Of a DNA stretch of 64,000 nucleotides, positions 1-8,856 are shown one piece after another; the stretch's first letter is position 1, and every line of letters begins with the position of its first letter. Source of the DNA: Rhodospirillales bacterium (GTDB taxonomy: Bacteria; Pseudomonadota; Alphaproteobacteria; Rhodospirillales; Thalassospiraceae). The notes below the pieces were generated by a model. That model worked only from the letters and a program-made list of their open reading frames with translations, did not search any database and had not been told where the DNA came from. Position numbers and translations under genes: made by a program. The stretch spans positions 434,001 through 498,000 of the forward strand of contig JAHQVT010000006.1 of the NCBI GenBank assembly GCA_019634165.1, given 5' to 3'.

Positions 1-1185
1 ATCTTCGGTGCAGAAGATATGCGCATCATCCTGAATGAACTGACGTACACGCATGATGCCATGCAGGCCGCCAGATGGCTCATTACGATGGCAACAGCCA
101 AATTCAGCCATACGCAACGGCAAGTCGCGGTAAGATTTGCTGCCAAGGCGGAAAATCTGCACGTGGCATGGGCAGTTCATCGGTTTAAGTGCAAGCACCT
201 TTTCGGGATCATCTTCATCCGGGGTCGTGGTGAACATGTTCTCGCGGAACTTTTCCCAGTGACCGGATTTTTCCCAAAGTACGCGATCAACAAGCTGCGG
301 GGTGCGGACTTCCTGATATCCGGCCGCATCAAGGCGTTCACGGATATAGTTTTCGACCTTGTGATAAAGCTTCAGACCTTTGTCATGCCAGAAGACCGAC
401 CCTTGGGCTTCTTCCTGCATGTGGAAAAGGTCCATTTCGCGACCAAGGCGACGGTGATCACGTTTCTCAGCCTCTTCAAGCATATGGAGATATGCCTCAA
501 GATCGTCTTTGCTTTCCCAGCACGTACCATAGATACGCTGTAGCATTTCGTTGTCAGAATTGCCGCGCCAATAGGCACCGGCAACCTTCATCAATTTGAA
601 GGCCTTGCCGATCTTGCCGGTAGACGGGGCATGCGGACCACGACACAAGTCGATGAAATCGCCTTGGCGATAGCAAGTGATTGTTTCGGTTTCCGGCAGG
701 TCGCGAATGATCTCGGCTTTGTATTTCTCGCCTTTGTCGAGGAAGAATTTAATCGCTTCGTTGCGATCCCAAACCTCACGGACAATCGGTTCGTTCCGTT
801 CGATGATTTTGTGCATCTGCTTTTCGATCTTGGTCAGATCGTCAGGCGTGAACGGCGTTTTACGTGCGAAATCGTAATAAAAGCCGTTTTCAATGGACGG
901 GCCAATTGTGACCTGCGTATCAGGATAAAGTTCCTGCACGGCTTCGGCCATAACGTGCGCACAGTCGTGACGGATAAGCGGCAAAACCTCGTCATGCCCT
1001 TTGGTCACGATTTCGATTGTCGCGTCAGTGTCAATTTCACGCGCAAGGTCGCGCACTTCACCGTTGACGATGATGGCAAAGGATTTCTTCGCCAGTGATG
1101 AACTGATGCTTTTGGCGACATCAAAACCCGAAACAGGACCGTCGAATTCGCGTACGGCGCCATCGGGAAGGGTCAGGGCAATCAT
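1..1185 (-). CDS. thrS: Threonyl-tRNA synthetase, N-terminal part (3' end beyond window)
   Basis: Cytoplasmic class II synthetase that charges tRNA-Thr. Reading leftward from an ATG at 1185-1183, about 395 of the usual ~640 residues are present and the frame stays open to base 1. The first ~60 residues form a TGS domain. Near residue 182 the editing (SAD) domain motif CRGPH follows IDL. The start of the catalytic core contains [10 protein letters not shown] (zinc-ligand cysteine) and motif 2 ([10 protein letters not shown], then [10 protein letters not shown]). The anticodon-binding domain is cut off by the window edge. The gene is divergent from the MFS transporter at 1563. No obvious Shine-Dalgarno sequence precedes the ATG. 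Identification is certain; only the left end is missing. Confidence 0.97.
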   Translation of the reverse strand, partial: MIALTLPDGAVREFDGPVSGFDVAKSISSSLAKKSFAIIVNGEVRDLAREIDTDATIEIVTKGHDEVLPLIRHDCAHVMAEAVQELYPDTQVTIGPSIENGFYYDFARKTPFTPDDLTKIEKQMHKIIERNEPIVREVWDRNEAIKFFLDKGEKYKAEIIRDLPETETITCYRQGDFIDLCRGPHAPSTGKIGKAFKLMKVAGAYWRGNSDNEMLQRIYGTCWESKDDLEAYLHMLEEAEKRDHRRLGREMDLFHMQEEAQGSVFWHDKGLKLYHKVENYIRERLDAAGYQEVRTPQLVDRVLWEKSGHWEKFRENMFTTTPDEDDPEKVLALKPMNCPCHVQIFRLGSKSYRDLPLRMAEFGCCHRNEPSGGLHGIMRVRQFIQDDAHIFCTED

Positions 1186-1562
1186 GGTTGGCTCAACTCT
1201 GCTTTATCTGCGGACATAATTCAGTAGCGCACATCTTGGACCCGCATGTTTACGCGGGGGGAATGCACAAGAAAAGGAATTTCAGGATAAGGTCAAGTTC
1301 GCTCTTTGAAAAAAGCGACATTCGGGACGGCATTAAACGCTGTGCAGCCGCTTTGGCGCACAAGGGTTGAATTGCAGATCAATATTTTGTCGGCCAAGCC
1401 GTGCATTGATACTATCCCGTTTACTGATGAGCCAATATAACAGGTGAAACGCACAGGGCAAGCGACAAGCCACGGCAAGACATAGTCACGCAGACTTCAT
1501 TTTGCCCTGTATGAAAGTATTTAAATTAAAGGCGCCACCATCGCCGAAACAGGGAGCCCCAC
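1186..1562. other. Divergent intergenic region thrS / MFS transporter
   Basis: 377 bases between two divergent starts, expected to carry both promoters. I see a short hairpin-capable CCCGC...GCGGG near 1241-1257 on the thrS leader side. There is no recognisable riboswitch, T-box, tRNA-like leader or small gene. Confidence 0.5.
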
Positions 1563-2750
1563 ATGTCCAGTCCGGAAGTTCGCCGGAACATTATGTTCTT
1601 AAGTTTGTGCGTCGCACTGTCTGCCAGTGCGATGTCGCTGATTTTTACCGTTGCGGCAGTCATCGGGTATTCATTGGCAACAGATAAGTCGCTTTCAACG
1701 TTGCCGGTTGCCTTTATGATGGTTGCTATGATGGCGATGACCGCACCATCAGCAATTGTTATGGCAAAGTTAGGTCGCAGATTCGGTTTCTGGATGGGGG
1801 CCGTTATTGCGATGTTTGGTGCCGTGGCAGGTATGGGTGCTGTTTACTATGGCAACTTTTGGTTCCTGTGTATTGCCTGCGCCTGTATTGGGGCGGGAAA
1901 TGCCATTGCCATGCAATACCGGTTTGCCGCGGCCGAAGCTGCCCCGCCGGAATTTCGCGCGCGTGCTATTTCCTATACCATGCTTGGTGGGTTGGCCTCC
2001 GCTTTTATCGGGCCAAATTTGGCAAGCTTTGCCCGCGACTGGTTTGATACGGTTCCATTCCTTGGGACCTTTGTGGCCTTGATCGGCTTGCAGTTCTTGC
2101 TGGTGATTGCCATTGGGCAGTTGCGTCTTCCCGATATGCGCGGTCATCAACACGCAGAACCGGCACGGCCATTAAAGACTGTTCTGGGGCAACCTGCTGT
2201 CATTGTCGCGATTATCGCCGGGGCATTGGGCTATGCGGTGATGAGCTTTGTTATGACGGCAACACCACTTGCGATTTTGGATTGCGATTACGCGTTTGGT
2301 GACGCTGCCTTTATCATTCAATGGCATGTTGTCGGCATGTATGCCCCGGGTTTCTTCACGGGAAATCTGATCAAACGGTTTGGTGCGCTTAAAATCATTC
2401 AGCTCGGTGCCTTGATTAACTTCGTCTGCTTGGCTGTTGGGCTTTCCGGGCAGGACCTTATGGGCAATTTCTGGGTGTCATTGGTGCTGCTTGGTGTTGG
2501 TTGGAACTTTATGTTCGTCGGGGCGACAACTTTCCTGACCGAAAACTACCGTTCTTCCGAACAGGCACGGGTACAGGCTGTCAATGAGTTCGCTGTCTTT
2601 GGTACGGTTGCCATCGCGTCCCTGTCAGCAGGTACGATTTATGCCAGTTCTGGTTGGGGGGCGCTGCTTTATAGTGCGGCCTTACCGGTTGGCATGGTTC
2701 TCGTGATCGTTGCGGGTTACGCTATTCGTCGCAAAGCGCAGCCGATCTGA
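1563..2750 (+). CDS. MFS transporter
   Basis: 395-residue polytopic inner-membrane protein with about 12 hydrophobic segments in two six-helix halves, typical of the major facilitator superfamily. A basic loop between helices 2 and 3 (AKLGRRFGFW) matches the MFS motif-A region, and the C-terminus is short and basic (IRRKAQ). It is probably a proton-coupled exporter or permease, but the substrate cannot be read from the sequence. The gene stands alone: divergent from thrS and closed by a clear terminator at 2783-2806. The ATG at 1563 follows GGGAGCC. The family is secure; the substrate is unknown. Confidence 0.9.
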   Translation: MSSPEVRRNIMFLSLCVALSASAMSLIFTVAAVIGYSLATDKSLSTLPVAFMMVAMMAMTAPSAIVMAKLGRRFGFWMGAVIAMFGAVAGMGAVYYGNFWFLCIACACIGAGNAIAMQYRFAAAEAAPPEFRARAISYTMLGGLASAFIGPNLASFARDWFDTVPFLGTFVALIGLQFLLVIAIGQLRLPDMRGHQHAEPARPLKTVLGQPAVIVAIIAGALGYAVMSFVMTATPLAILDCDYAFGDAAFIIQWHVVGMYAPGFFTGNLIKRFGALKIIQLGALINFVCLAVGLSGQDLMGNFWVSLVLLGVGWNFMFVGATTFLTENYRSSEQARVQAVNEFAVFGTVAIASLSAGTIYASSGWGALLYSAALPVGMVLVIVAGYAIRRKAQPI

Positions 2751-2780
2751 TAAGGCTGACCGATGCCGATCCCGATACCA

Positions 2781-2807
2781 TTAAGGGCCGCTTTTGCGGC
2801 CCTTTTC
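2781..2807 (+). terminator. Rho-independent terminator after MFS transporter
   Basis: Nine-base-pair GC-rich stem AAGGGCCGC / GCGGCCCTT (2783-2791 and 2796-2804) with a TTTT loop and trailing T run. It lies between convergent genes and may serve both. Confidence 0.85.
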
Positions 2808-2834
2808 GTGTGCGAGATGAAGTCTGTATTCGGA

Positions 2835-3524
2835 TCAGTGATGACCGCTTAGGATATCAAGTGCATGGGATCGGAATTCTCGGTTATACAAAACCAGCGT
2901 TACCCAAGCGGCACAAATGATAAAGGCTACCGGATGGTAAAACCATGCAAGTGCTGACAGGGCGAAAAAATACGCCCGAATGCCCCGATTAAAGTTGTGG
3001 GCTGACATCATGCTCATACGTGATGCGCGGGCTGCTGCGCGCGGGGCATCGGGTTCATGCGGGTCGGGGGCGGCACCGATAAGGATCGAACAATAGTTCG
3101 AAAGCCGAAATGCCCATGTGAATTTGAAAAATGCGTAAATAAAAATAACGATGAGTAAGACCACTTTGCATTCCCAAACCGCTGGCGTGGTTGTTGCTGC
3201 AAAGGGTAGGGCAGATACAGTTTCAATTGCCTTTTGGGTGTAGCCCAATAAAGCGACCAAACCGATTAGAACCAGAATGGTGGTCGATGAAAAAAAGCTG
3301 ATGCCGGTAATAAGGTTGCCAGCGATCGCTGTATCAACCATTCGGATGTTGCGTTTAAGCATCTGTTCCATCCAGCGATGACGGTTACGCGCCATGTGGG
3401 CGGAAATCGAATTGCGTCGTCGCGGCCCGGCATCTGCAAAAATTGTATAGCCAACCCACCAACAAAACGCCCAACAAATGGCAACAATATCAAGGATGGT
3501 AAATGCGGGCATTGTGGAGTCCAT
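2835..3524 (-). CDS. DUF599 family membrane protein
   Basis: About 230 residues with four hydrophobic segments. The pattern near the start (LDIVAICWAFCWWVGYTIF), followed by a cytoplasmic stretch with M-x3-R-x3-WM and RNIRMVDT, is characteristic of DUF599, an uncharacterised bacterial inner-membrane family. The frame is open upstream to an ATG at 3578. I prefer the ATG at 3524 or 3512 because the family normally starts just before the first membrane segment, but no convincing Shine-Dalgarno sequence decides it. Converges with the MFS gene. Function unknown. Confidence 0.85.
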   Translation of the reverse strand: MDSTMPAFTILDIVAICWAFCWWVGYTIFADAGPRRRNSISAHMARNRHRWMEQMLKRNIRMVDTAIAGNLITGISFFSSTTILVLIGLVALLGYTQKAIETVSALPFAATTTPAVWECKVVLLIVIFIYAFFKFTWAFRLSNYCSILIGAAPDPHEPDAPRAAARASRMSMMSAHNFNRGIRAYFFALSALAWFYHPVAFIICAAWVTLVLYNREFRSHALDILSGHH

Positions 3525-3722
3525 ACAAAATGAGGGGTGCTCGTCAAAACTGCAGAATTGTTTATATCCTACTGACATTGCGCTATTCTTCGCAATCTTC
3601 TTTGCAAAGACTGATAACGACGGAATGTGGAACGTGCATAGCTGATCGTCATATCGCCAGTCCGGGTTGAGTTTTGATGCAATCCAGAGTATCAGCAGCG
3701 CAAATTTTCATTGGAGAGCGAC

Positions 3723-4208
3723 ATGAGCGAACTTGAGAACGATCTTGGCGAGGACATCGATTTCGCCGAATTCGAAACCCACACTGAAAAGCTGCTGGAT
3801 GAAGGTCGCACCAAGGACGATCTGTTTGAATTTATCGGCTTCATGAACATCAACGAAGTCGGCACGCATATGATTGCTGCCGAAATGGTGCTTGATGAAG
3901 ATGCGATCGATCAGATGAGCAAAAATCTGCGCAAGTTGGAAATCGATCTTTCGCCCTTGGGTGAGTTGACCGGTGGCCTAAAGGGCGGTGATGACGTTAA
4001 GCGTGCCCTTGGCGCTTTGTTCCTTGAGCTGGTTGAGCTGTGTGAACTTGACGAAGATGACGACGATGCGGGTGAGCTTTCCGAAGAGTCGCTTCTGCTT
4101 TTGAACTTCATCAAACGCTTTAACCCGCAGATGCGCCGTTTGACGGTTGCGCTGACCGATACCGATGATGACGATGTCTCGTGCGAATATGAAGTAACCA
4201 ACTGGTAA
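3723..4208 (+). CDS. Acidic hypothetical protein
   Basis: 161-residue soluble protein, strongly acidic, with runs such as ELDEDDDDAGE and DTDDDDV near the C-terminus and no signal peptide or membrane segment. I do not recognise the family. The frame opens at a TTG (3711), but the ATG at 3723 sits eight bases after GGAGAG and is the better start. It stands alone with its own terminator (4246-4277). Acidic composition, predicted helices and a hydrophobic LGALFLELVEL segment suggest a small protein-binding module; this is inference only. Confidence 0.8.
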   Translation: MSELENDLGEDIDFAEFETHTEKLLDEGRTKDDLFEFIGFMNINEVGTHMIAAEMVLDEDAIDQMSKNLRKLEIDLSPLGELTGGLKGGDDVKRALGALFLELVELCELDEDDDDAGELSEESLLLLNFIKRFNPQMRRLTVALTDTDDDDVSCEYEVTNW

Positions 4209-4245
4209 GCCAAAGCTTGCTGTTGGGGCAGATAATCATGTAGGC

Positions 4246-4278
4246 AAAAGGCAGGGACGTAAAACCCTGCCTTTTTCT
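4246..4278 (+). terminator. Rho-independent terminator
   Basis: Stem AAAGGCAGGG (4247-4256) / CCCTGCCTTT (4265-4274), eight-base loop and TTTTT tail, directly after the acidic hypothetical gene. Confidence 0.88.
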
Positions 4279-4295
4279 GTTTCGGAGCCGCCACC

Positions 4296-5090
4296 GTGAC
4301 CGCCATGATGCCGCCTAATGTGACCAAACGTCTACAAACTTACCAAAAACGTCTGACAGATGGGCAGGAGCCAATGCCAGAAGCGGCAAAGCTCCGCCAG
4401 TGGATATCTGACCATGCTGATACATTTCATTCGGTCATGGAATACGATCTTAAATCCTGCCAGAAGGTTGTTTATGATTTTTCGGCAAATGGTGACGTTG
4501 TCATTGGCGGGGCAAGCGACCCGGCACGTCAAACTGATATTATGTGGCAACAACTTGCTGCGGCCAATGCGCCGGTTGGAATAGGGCGATACCGCGAAGA
4601 TCGCATCTGTTATCAGTCCGAACAGTTCAAGAATGACGGTGAAGCACGTAGTCAGCATCTTGGTATTGATCTGTTCGCACCGGCATATGTACCGGTTTTT
4701 GCGCCGCTAAATGGTGTGGTTCATAGTTTTGCGGATAACAATTTGCACCTTGATTATGGTCCAACCATCATTTTGCAGCACGAACCATCTCCTGATGTTC
4801 GGTTTTATACGCTGTATGGGCATCTAAGCCGGGAATCGCTGGACGGGCTTTATAAGGGCAAAGAAGTGCAGGCAGGGGATATGCTGTGCCGGTTTGGTGA
4901 TTTTCCGGTCAATGGCAATTGGATCCCCCATCTGCATTTCCAGATTATCTTTGATATGCTGGGACGAGAAGGGGACTATTTCGGCGCAGCCAAACCATCA
5001 GAATGGGATTTGTGGACAAATATTTGCCCAGACCCAAACCTGATGTTGCAAATGCCAGAAAACGTCATCGCCACGCGAGAAGGTGTATAG
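4296..5090 (+). CDS. M23 family metallopeptidase (LytM-like)
   Basis: 264 residues, no signal peptide detected. The C-terminal half is an M23 domain with intact zinc ligands: HLGIDLF (first His and Asp, about residue 122), YGHLS, and the HLHFQ motif (about residue 213). Proteins of this subtype resemble the M23 module found fused to aminotransferase class III domains in other bacteria; here it stands alone. The substrate is probably a peptide crosslink, but the apparent cytoplasmic location makes peptidoglycan uncertain. Start: GTG at 4296, eight bases after GGAG; an in-frame ATG follows at 4305. The stop codon abuts the DUF1491 ATG with no gap, so the two are co-transcribed and probably translationally coupled. 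Confidence 0.85.
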   Translation: MTAMMPPNVTKRLQTYQKRLTDGQEPMPEAAKLRQWISDHADTFHSVMEYDLKSCQKVVYDFSANGDVVIGGASDPARQTDIMWQQLAAANAPVGIGRYREDRICYQSEQFKNDGEARSQHLGIDLFAPAYVPVFAPLNGVVHSFADNNLHLDYGPTIILQHEPSPDVRFYTLYGHLSRESLDGLYKGKEVQAGDMLCRFGDFPVNGNWIPHLHFQIIFDMLGREGDYFGAAKPSEWDLWTNICPDPNLMLQMPENVIATREGV

Positions 5091-5441
5091 ATGCAGCCGC
5101 GATTAAAAGCCGGTCTTTGGGTGCGTGGTCAGATTGCGATTTGCCAATCAGAACTGATTACAGCAATGGTCGTTCATAAGGGCAACGAAGACGCTGGCGC
5201 TGTACTGCTTAAACTAAACCGTTTTAATGCCGGATGTTTTGTCTATTCACGCGTCACAACACTTGATGGTGATCTTGGCTGGATGCTGGTTGCCGGTGGT
5301 CCAGAAGGTGGGCGTGAAACTGAATTTGCCTGTGATGAATATTGGCGTAAACAGATTGGCTTTGATCGCGATATTTGGGTGCTTGAGATCGAAGACCACA
5401 AAAGCCAATATGAATTGGATGCACCGATTGTTGATTTTTAA
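5091..5441 (+). CDS. DUF1491 family protein
   Basis: 116-residue soluble protein matching the alphaproteobacterial DUF1491 pattern: an early RLKAGLWVRGQI block, a central GCFVYSRVTTLDGDLGWM segment, and a conserved W near the C-terminus (DIWVLEIED). No catalytic motif is visible. It starts at the base after the M23 peptidase stop and ends before a terminator shared with the convergent parvulin gene. Function unknown; the tight coupling suggests a role together with the peptidase. Confidence 0.85.
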   Translation: MQPRLKAGLWVRGQIAICQSELITAMVVHKGNEDAGAVLLKLNRFNAGCFVYSRVTTLDGDLGWMLVAGGPEGGRETEFACDEYWRKQIGFDRDIWVLEIEDHKSQYELDAPIVDF

Positions 5442-5471
5442 GGTCGTTACGCTGGTGCGGACGGGCAAAAG

Positions 5472-5504
5472 AAAAAGGCTGGCAAAGATATGCCAGCCTT
5501 TAAG
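5472..5504. terminator. Bidirectional terminator
   Basis: Stem AAAGGCTGGCA (5474-5484) / TGCCAGCCTTT (5491-5501) between convergent genes. The A-rich left flank and T-rich right flank let it act on both strands, though the T run is weak on the plus strand. Confidence 0.75.
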
Positions 5505-5526
5505 CGTCTTGTTGCAATTCGCGCGA

Positions 5527-5847
5527 TTAAGCGGTGCGCTGCAGCAAGTGGTAACCGAAATCGGTTTCAACCACGTCAGAGGTCGCGCCGACTTCCATGC
5601 TGAATGCAGCAGCATCGAATTCCGGGACCATCATGCCGCGGCCAAACATACCAAGATCGCCGCCCTGCTGACCGGACGGGCAATCAGAGTTTGCTTTCGC
5701 CAGCTCAGCGAAATCCGAACCGTTTGCGACCTGTTCTTTAAGCGCATTGATTTCAGCCAATGCTTCTTCTTTGGTGCGGATAGCGGTCGAACGTGCCGAA
5801 CCGGCATACATCAAAAGAATGTGCGACGCGCGAACTTGTTCACTCAT
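5527..5847 (-). CDS. ppiC: Parvulin-type peptidyl-prolyl isomerase
   Basis: 106-residue single-domain rotamase (PpiC/parvulin family) catalysing cis-trans isomerisation of prolyl bonds. It starts with RASHILL, carries DFAELAKANSDCPSG and GGDLGMFGRGMMVPEF in the middle and ends with GYHLL, all standard parvulin blocks. There is no signal peptide, so it is cytoplasmic, like E. coli PpiC. Start ATG at 5847; an A/G-rich GAAAGGACC lies just upstream. Divergent from yaaA. Confidence 0.93.
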   Translation of the reverse strand: MSEQVRASHILLMYAGSARSTAIRTKEEALAEINALKEQVANGSDFAELAKANSDCPSGQQGGDLGMFGRGMMVPEFDAAAFSMEVGATSDVVETDFGYHLLQRTA

Positions 5848-5932
5848 AACTGGTCCTTTCTTCCGTCAATTGCTTGCATATGACGGATTTTCTGCAAGAT
5901 TAGAAGTTTATGGTTAACGTTTAGGGCCGAAT

Positions 5933-5964
5933 TCCATGTGCAGCCGTATACTCCTGTACATGGA
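5933..5964. repeat. Near-perfect inverted repeat in the ppiC-yaaA divergent region
   Basis: Arms TCCATGTGCAG (5933-5943) and CTGTACATGGA (5954-5964) pair over 11 bases with a single G.T position and a ten-base spacer. It lies about 80 bases upstream of yaaA and 85 from ppiC. No T run follows, so it is not a simple terminator; an operator or structured 5' leader is possible. Confidence 0.5.
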
Positions 5965-6042
5965 CTTGGACCCTAGACATTGCCCATGCCTTGTGGCTTG
6001 TTACGACAAATTGATCCGAGATGAAAGAGAAGAGGCAGATTG

Positions 6043-6819
6043 ATGCTTGCTGTTGTGTCCCCGGCCAAGAAGCTGGATTTCGAAACGGAAGTGCCGGAAA
6101 TGGCCGTTTCCCAACCCGTATTTCTGGACGACACGGAAGAACTTATTGAAGTTGCGCGGAAAAAAAGCCGCAGCGATTTGATGAAACTGATGGGGATCAG
6201 CGAGAATTTGGCCGATCTAAATTTTCAGCGCTTCCAACATTTTTCACGTCCTTTTGACCGCACCAATGCCAAGCCAGCGATTTTCGCCTTTCGGGGTGAC
6301 ACATATGTTGGGCTTGATGCCGATACGATGAAAGCCAAAGATATCGATTGGGCGGAAAGCCATTTTCGGATGCTGTCAGGTTTGTACGGGCTGTTAAAAC
6401 CACGTGATTTGATGCAGCCATATCGACTGGAGATGGGAACGCGTCTTCCTAATCCACGTGGCAAGGACCTTTATGCGTTTTGGGGTGACAAGATCGCCGA
6501 CGAAATCAACAGCCTGACAGACGGGCATAAAGATCGCAGCTTGATTAATTTGGCATCGAATGAATATTTCAAATCGGTCAAAACCAAACTTCTTAAAGGC
6601 CCAGTGATTACCCCGGTCTTTAAAGAGATCAAGGGTGGTGCTGCCAAGGTTGTTGGGTTCTCAGCAAAGCGTGCACGTGGCATGATGGCGCGTTACATGA
6701 TTGATAACCGTCTTGAGAATCCAGAAGAGTTGAAGAAGTTCAACAAGGATGGCTACAGCTATCAGGATGATCTTTCGACCGAGACGGAGTGGGTCTTTAC
6801 CCGCGTCCATGACCAATAA
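6043..6819 (+). CDS. yaaA: Peroxide stress protein YaaA (UPF0246)
   Basis: 258-residue cytoplasmic protein of the YaaA/UPF0246 family. In E. coli YaaA lowers intracellular unincorporated iron during H2O2 stress and binds DNA. Family signatures are seen: MLAVVSPAKKLDF at the N-terminus, YRLEMGTRLPNPRGKDLYAFW in the middle, NLASNEYFKSV, and the C-terminal KRARGMMARYMI. The ATG at 6043 follows AGAGG with seven bases between; an in-frame TTG one codon earlier is unlikely. The next gene starts 24 bases later, suggesting co-transcription with the TrpD2-like gene. Confidence 0.94.
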   Translation: MLAVVSPAKKLDFETEVPEMAVSQPVFLDDTEELIEVARKKSRSDLMKLMGISENLADLNFQRFQHFSRPFDRTNAKPAIFAFRGDTYVGLDADTMKAKDIDWAESHFRMLSGLYGLLKPRDLMQPYRLEMGTRLPNPRGKDLYAFWGDKIADEINSLTDGHKDRSLINLASNEYFKSVKTKLLKGPVITPVFKEIKGGAAKVVGFSAKRARGMMARYMIDNRLENPEELKKFNKDGYSYQDDLSTETEWVFTRVHDQ

Positions 6820-6843
6820 CGACAACTATTTCGGTGAAATTTG

Positions 6844-7908
6844 ATGACCGACGAGCATCTTGAACAGCTCGAGGAAGAAAACCATTTACCCGAAGCACAT
6901 CCGTTTTCGGGCTATTTGCGTACTTTCTTCCGGGGGCCTGGCCGTTCACGCAGTTTAACCCGCGAAGAAGCATTTGATGCCTTTTCCATGATCCTGCGCG
7001 ATGAGGTCGAGCCGATCCAGCTTGGTGCGTTTTTATTGATGCTGCGCTATCGCGCTGAAACGCCCGATGAGCTTGCCGGTATGATCGAAGCAGTACGTAA
7101 GGCTGCGCGGCTTGATCCCGATGTGGATGCCAATGGTAAAGTAAACGGTCAGCCGATGCTTGACTGGCCGTCCTATGCAGCCGGACGTACCCGTGGATTG
7201 CCGTGGTTTGTGCTTTCTGCTCATTTGCTGTCGCAAAACGGCGTGCCGGTTTTGATGCATGGATATAACTCCCACCTCGTAAACGGTGTCGGGACAGAGG
7301 CCGCTGTTAAGGCGTTGAAGCTTCCGGTTGCGATGTCAGCCGAAGAGGCGCGTTCCGACATTGCGTCGAAAGGGTTTGCTTATTTACCGCTGCGTCACAT
7401 GCACCCCAAACTGCAGGAATTAATCGGACTACGTTCACTTTTGGGTTTACGTAGTCCCGTTAACACCTTGTTGAGGCTGCTTAATCCATTACAAGCACGT
7501 GCGGCATTTTTGGGTGTGTTTCATCCGGCGTTTTTGGATGTGCATCGCGAAACCGGTAAACTGTTGGAGTTGCCACGCATCGGCGTGATCAAAGGCGGTG
7601 GCGGTGAAGCAGAACGCACACCATTCAAACATGTTGATCTTCGGATGCTTGATAATGGCGAGCTTTGTGACGTGCGTTGGCCAGCATTATTGTCCAAAAG
7701 CGAGAAGGATATTGATGATCAAAGCCCGGTGTCGTTGAAGCATTTTCTCGCAGTATGGCGCGGCGAAGTGGAAGATGCCCCGTCCGAAGCCCGCATCAAG
7801 GGCAGTGCCGCAATGGGGGCATTCCTTGCCGGTAAAGCCGACTATATGGATGAAGCAGAAAGCTTGGTGCAAGATTGGTGGGATAACCGTAACAAGGTTG
7901 TTGGTTAA
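6844..7908 (+). CDS. Anthranilate phosphoribosyltransferase-like protein (TrpD2/YbiB type)
   Basis: 354 residues of the glycosyltransferase family 3 fold. The N-terminal helical domain (SLTREEAFDAFSMIL and IQLGAFLLMLRYRAETPDELAGM) is typical of TrpD/YbiB. YbiB-type proteins lack anthranilate phosphoribosyltransferase activity and bind nucleic acid. Here the usual glycine-rich phosphoribosyl-binding loop of TrpD is replaced by sequence such as MHGYNSHLVNGVGTEAA, and the domain ends with IGVIKGGGGEAERTPFK, supporting the TrpD2 class over true TrpD. No tryptophan genes are nearby. The ATG at 6844 follows GGTGAAA. Terminator at 7951-7975. Confidence 0.85.
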   Translation: MTDEHLEQLEEENHLPEAHPFSGYLRTFFRGPGRSRSLTREEAFDAFSMILRDEVEPIQLGAFLLMLRYRAETPDELAGMIEAVRKAARLDPDVDANGKVNGQPMLDWPSYAAGRTRGLPWFVLSAHLLSQNGVPVLMHGYNSHLVNGVGTEAAVKALKLPVAMSAEEARSDIASKGFAYLPLRHMHPKLQELIGLRSLLGLRSPVNTLLRLLNPLQARAAFLGVFHPAFLDVHRETGKLLELPRIGVIKGGGGEAERTPFKHVDLRMLDNGELCDVRWPALLSKSEKDIDDQSPVSLKHFLAVWRGEVEDAPSEARIKGSAAMGAFLAGKADYMDEAESLVQDWWDNRNKVVG

Positions 7909-7949
7909 GCCAAAACGTAGCCGTTCTGATCGTCTGGAATTCAAGAATA

Positions 7950-7976
7950 AAAGGGGCAGGTTTCTGCCCCTTTTTG
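7950..7976 (+). terminator. Terminator between convergent genes
   Basis: Stem AAGGGGCAG / CTGCCCCTT (7951-7959 and 7964-7972) with TTTTT tail. The left flank is A-rich, so it may also end DUF924 transcription from the minus strand. Confidence 0.88.
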
Positions 7977-7980
7977 CGTT

Positions 7981-8523
7981 TTAGAATGATGAGTTGGGTT
8001 CTTTTAGAAATGCCAATTCTTGGGCGGAACTTGTACGGCCAAGAATATCATTACGATGCGGGTAGCGGCCAAATCGATCAATGATCTGTTTATGCTTCAA
8101 CTCGAAGTCGTAGTTATGTTCAAGTCCGGGCTGGGCAAATAAATCAACGGCTACTTCGTGAATCAGTTCTGATTCTGAATGCATGTAAGGCATATACATG
8201 AAAGCCTGTTCCTGCGGCGTTACCAGCTTACGATCAAGACCAAGTGATACAGCTTCTTGCGCAAGAACAAGTGCCATCGGGTCGGAGGCAAAGGATTCAG
8301 GCCGATCGCGGAAAATATTGCGCGAAAATTGATCAAGCACGATGATTTCGGCAAGGCGACCATGGGCAGTTTTCCGCCACTTATAAAGTTCCCCAGCACT
8401 TGCTGCCTCATGGAAATCAGAAAACCGTTCATGAATGTGACGATCAAGTTCAAGGTCCTTGATAAACCACTGTTTTTGTTCAAGTTCCTTAAACCAAAAG
8501 ACCAAAACTGTTTCCGGGGTCAT
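7981..8523 (-). CDS. DUF924 family protein
   Basis: 180-residue soluble alpha-helical protein of DUF924 (TPR-like fold). Typical blocks are VLVFWF near the start, then LDQFSRNIFRDRP in the first half, and FMYMPYMHSES in the second. The frame is open upstream to 8610, but the family starts a few residues before FWF; the ATG at 8523-8521 follows GGTGGAAAC and is preferred. No catalytic function is established for the family. The 5' side faces the cobalamin riboswitch region. Confidence 0.9.
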   Translation of the reverse strand: MTPETVLVFWFKELEQKQWFIKDLELDRHIHERFSDFHEAASAGELYKWRKTAHGRLAEIIVLDQFSRNIFRDRPESFASDPMALVLAQEAVSLGLDRKLVTPQEQAFMYMPYMHSESELIHEVAVDLFAQPGLEHNYDFELKHKQIIDRFGRYPHRNDILGRTSSAQELAFLKEPNSSF

Positions 8524-8687
8524 TATTGTTTCCACCCATAAGCGTTTAAGCATTCGATGTTTGTCGAATTCACTGTGCAGGATATTTGCCCTGTGTCGCC
8601 AACAGGTCAAGCCATGGCCGCGAAAAGATAATTGTTGTTAGACTTTGCTATGAGTTGACAGGACTTCGCGTCACATGGAATATGAAG

Positions 8688-8856
8688 CCGTCTTGGGTGT
8701 TGATCCGTATGGATCGACTTAAAAGGGAACATGGTGCGTTTTTGACAATGCCATGGCTGCCCCCGCAACTGTAAGCGGTCCGAGTATTACACATGCCACT
8801 GGTGCAAGCCGGGAAGGCGTAATGCTTTTAAACCGTGAGCCAGGAGACCTGCCTTT
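8688..8856 (+). ncRNA. Cobalamin riboswitch
   Basis: The conserved elements of the adenosylcobalamin-sensing RNA appear in order: AAAAGGGAA (8721-8729), GGCTGCCCCCGCAACTGTAAGCGG (8755-8778, given here in parts: GGCTGCCCCCGC then AACTGTAAGCGG), the B12 box GCCACTG (8795-8801), CCGGGAAGGC, and GAGCCAGGAGACCTGCC (8837-8853). About 185 bases follow before the ATG at 9042; this expression platform includes a GACGC...GCGTC hairpin near 8894-8910. It is expected to turn the cobalt-uptake operon off when B12 is plentiful. Confidence 0.96.

Noticed and set aside
631-1098. Forward open frame opposite thrS
   Set aside because: It lies entirely within the thrS coding region, whose reverse-strand protein shows clear synthetase motifs; the forward frame has no family signature or ribosome site.
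6844-7908. True TrpD anthranilate phosphoribosyltransferase
   Set aside because: The phosphoribosyl-binding glycine-rich loop is not conserved and no trp genes are near; YbiB/TrpD2 fits better.
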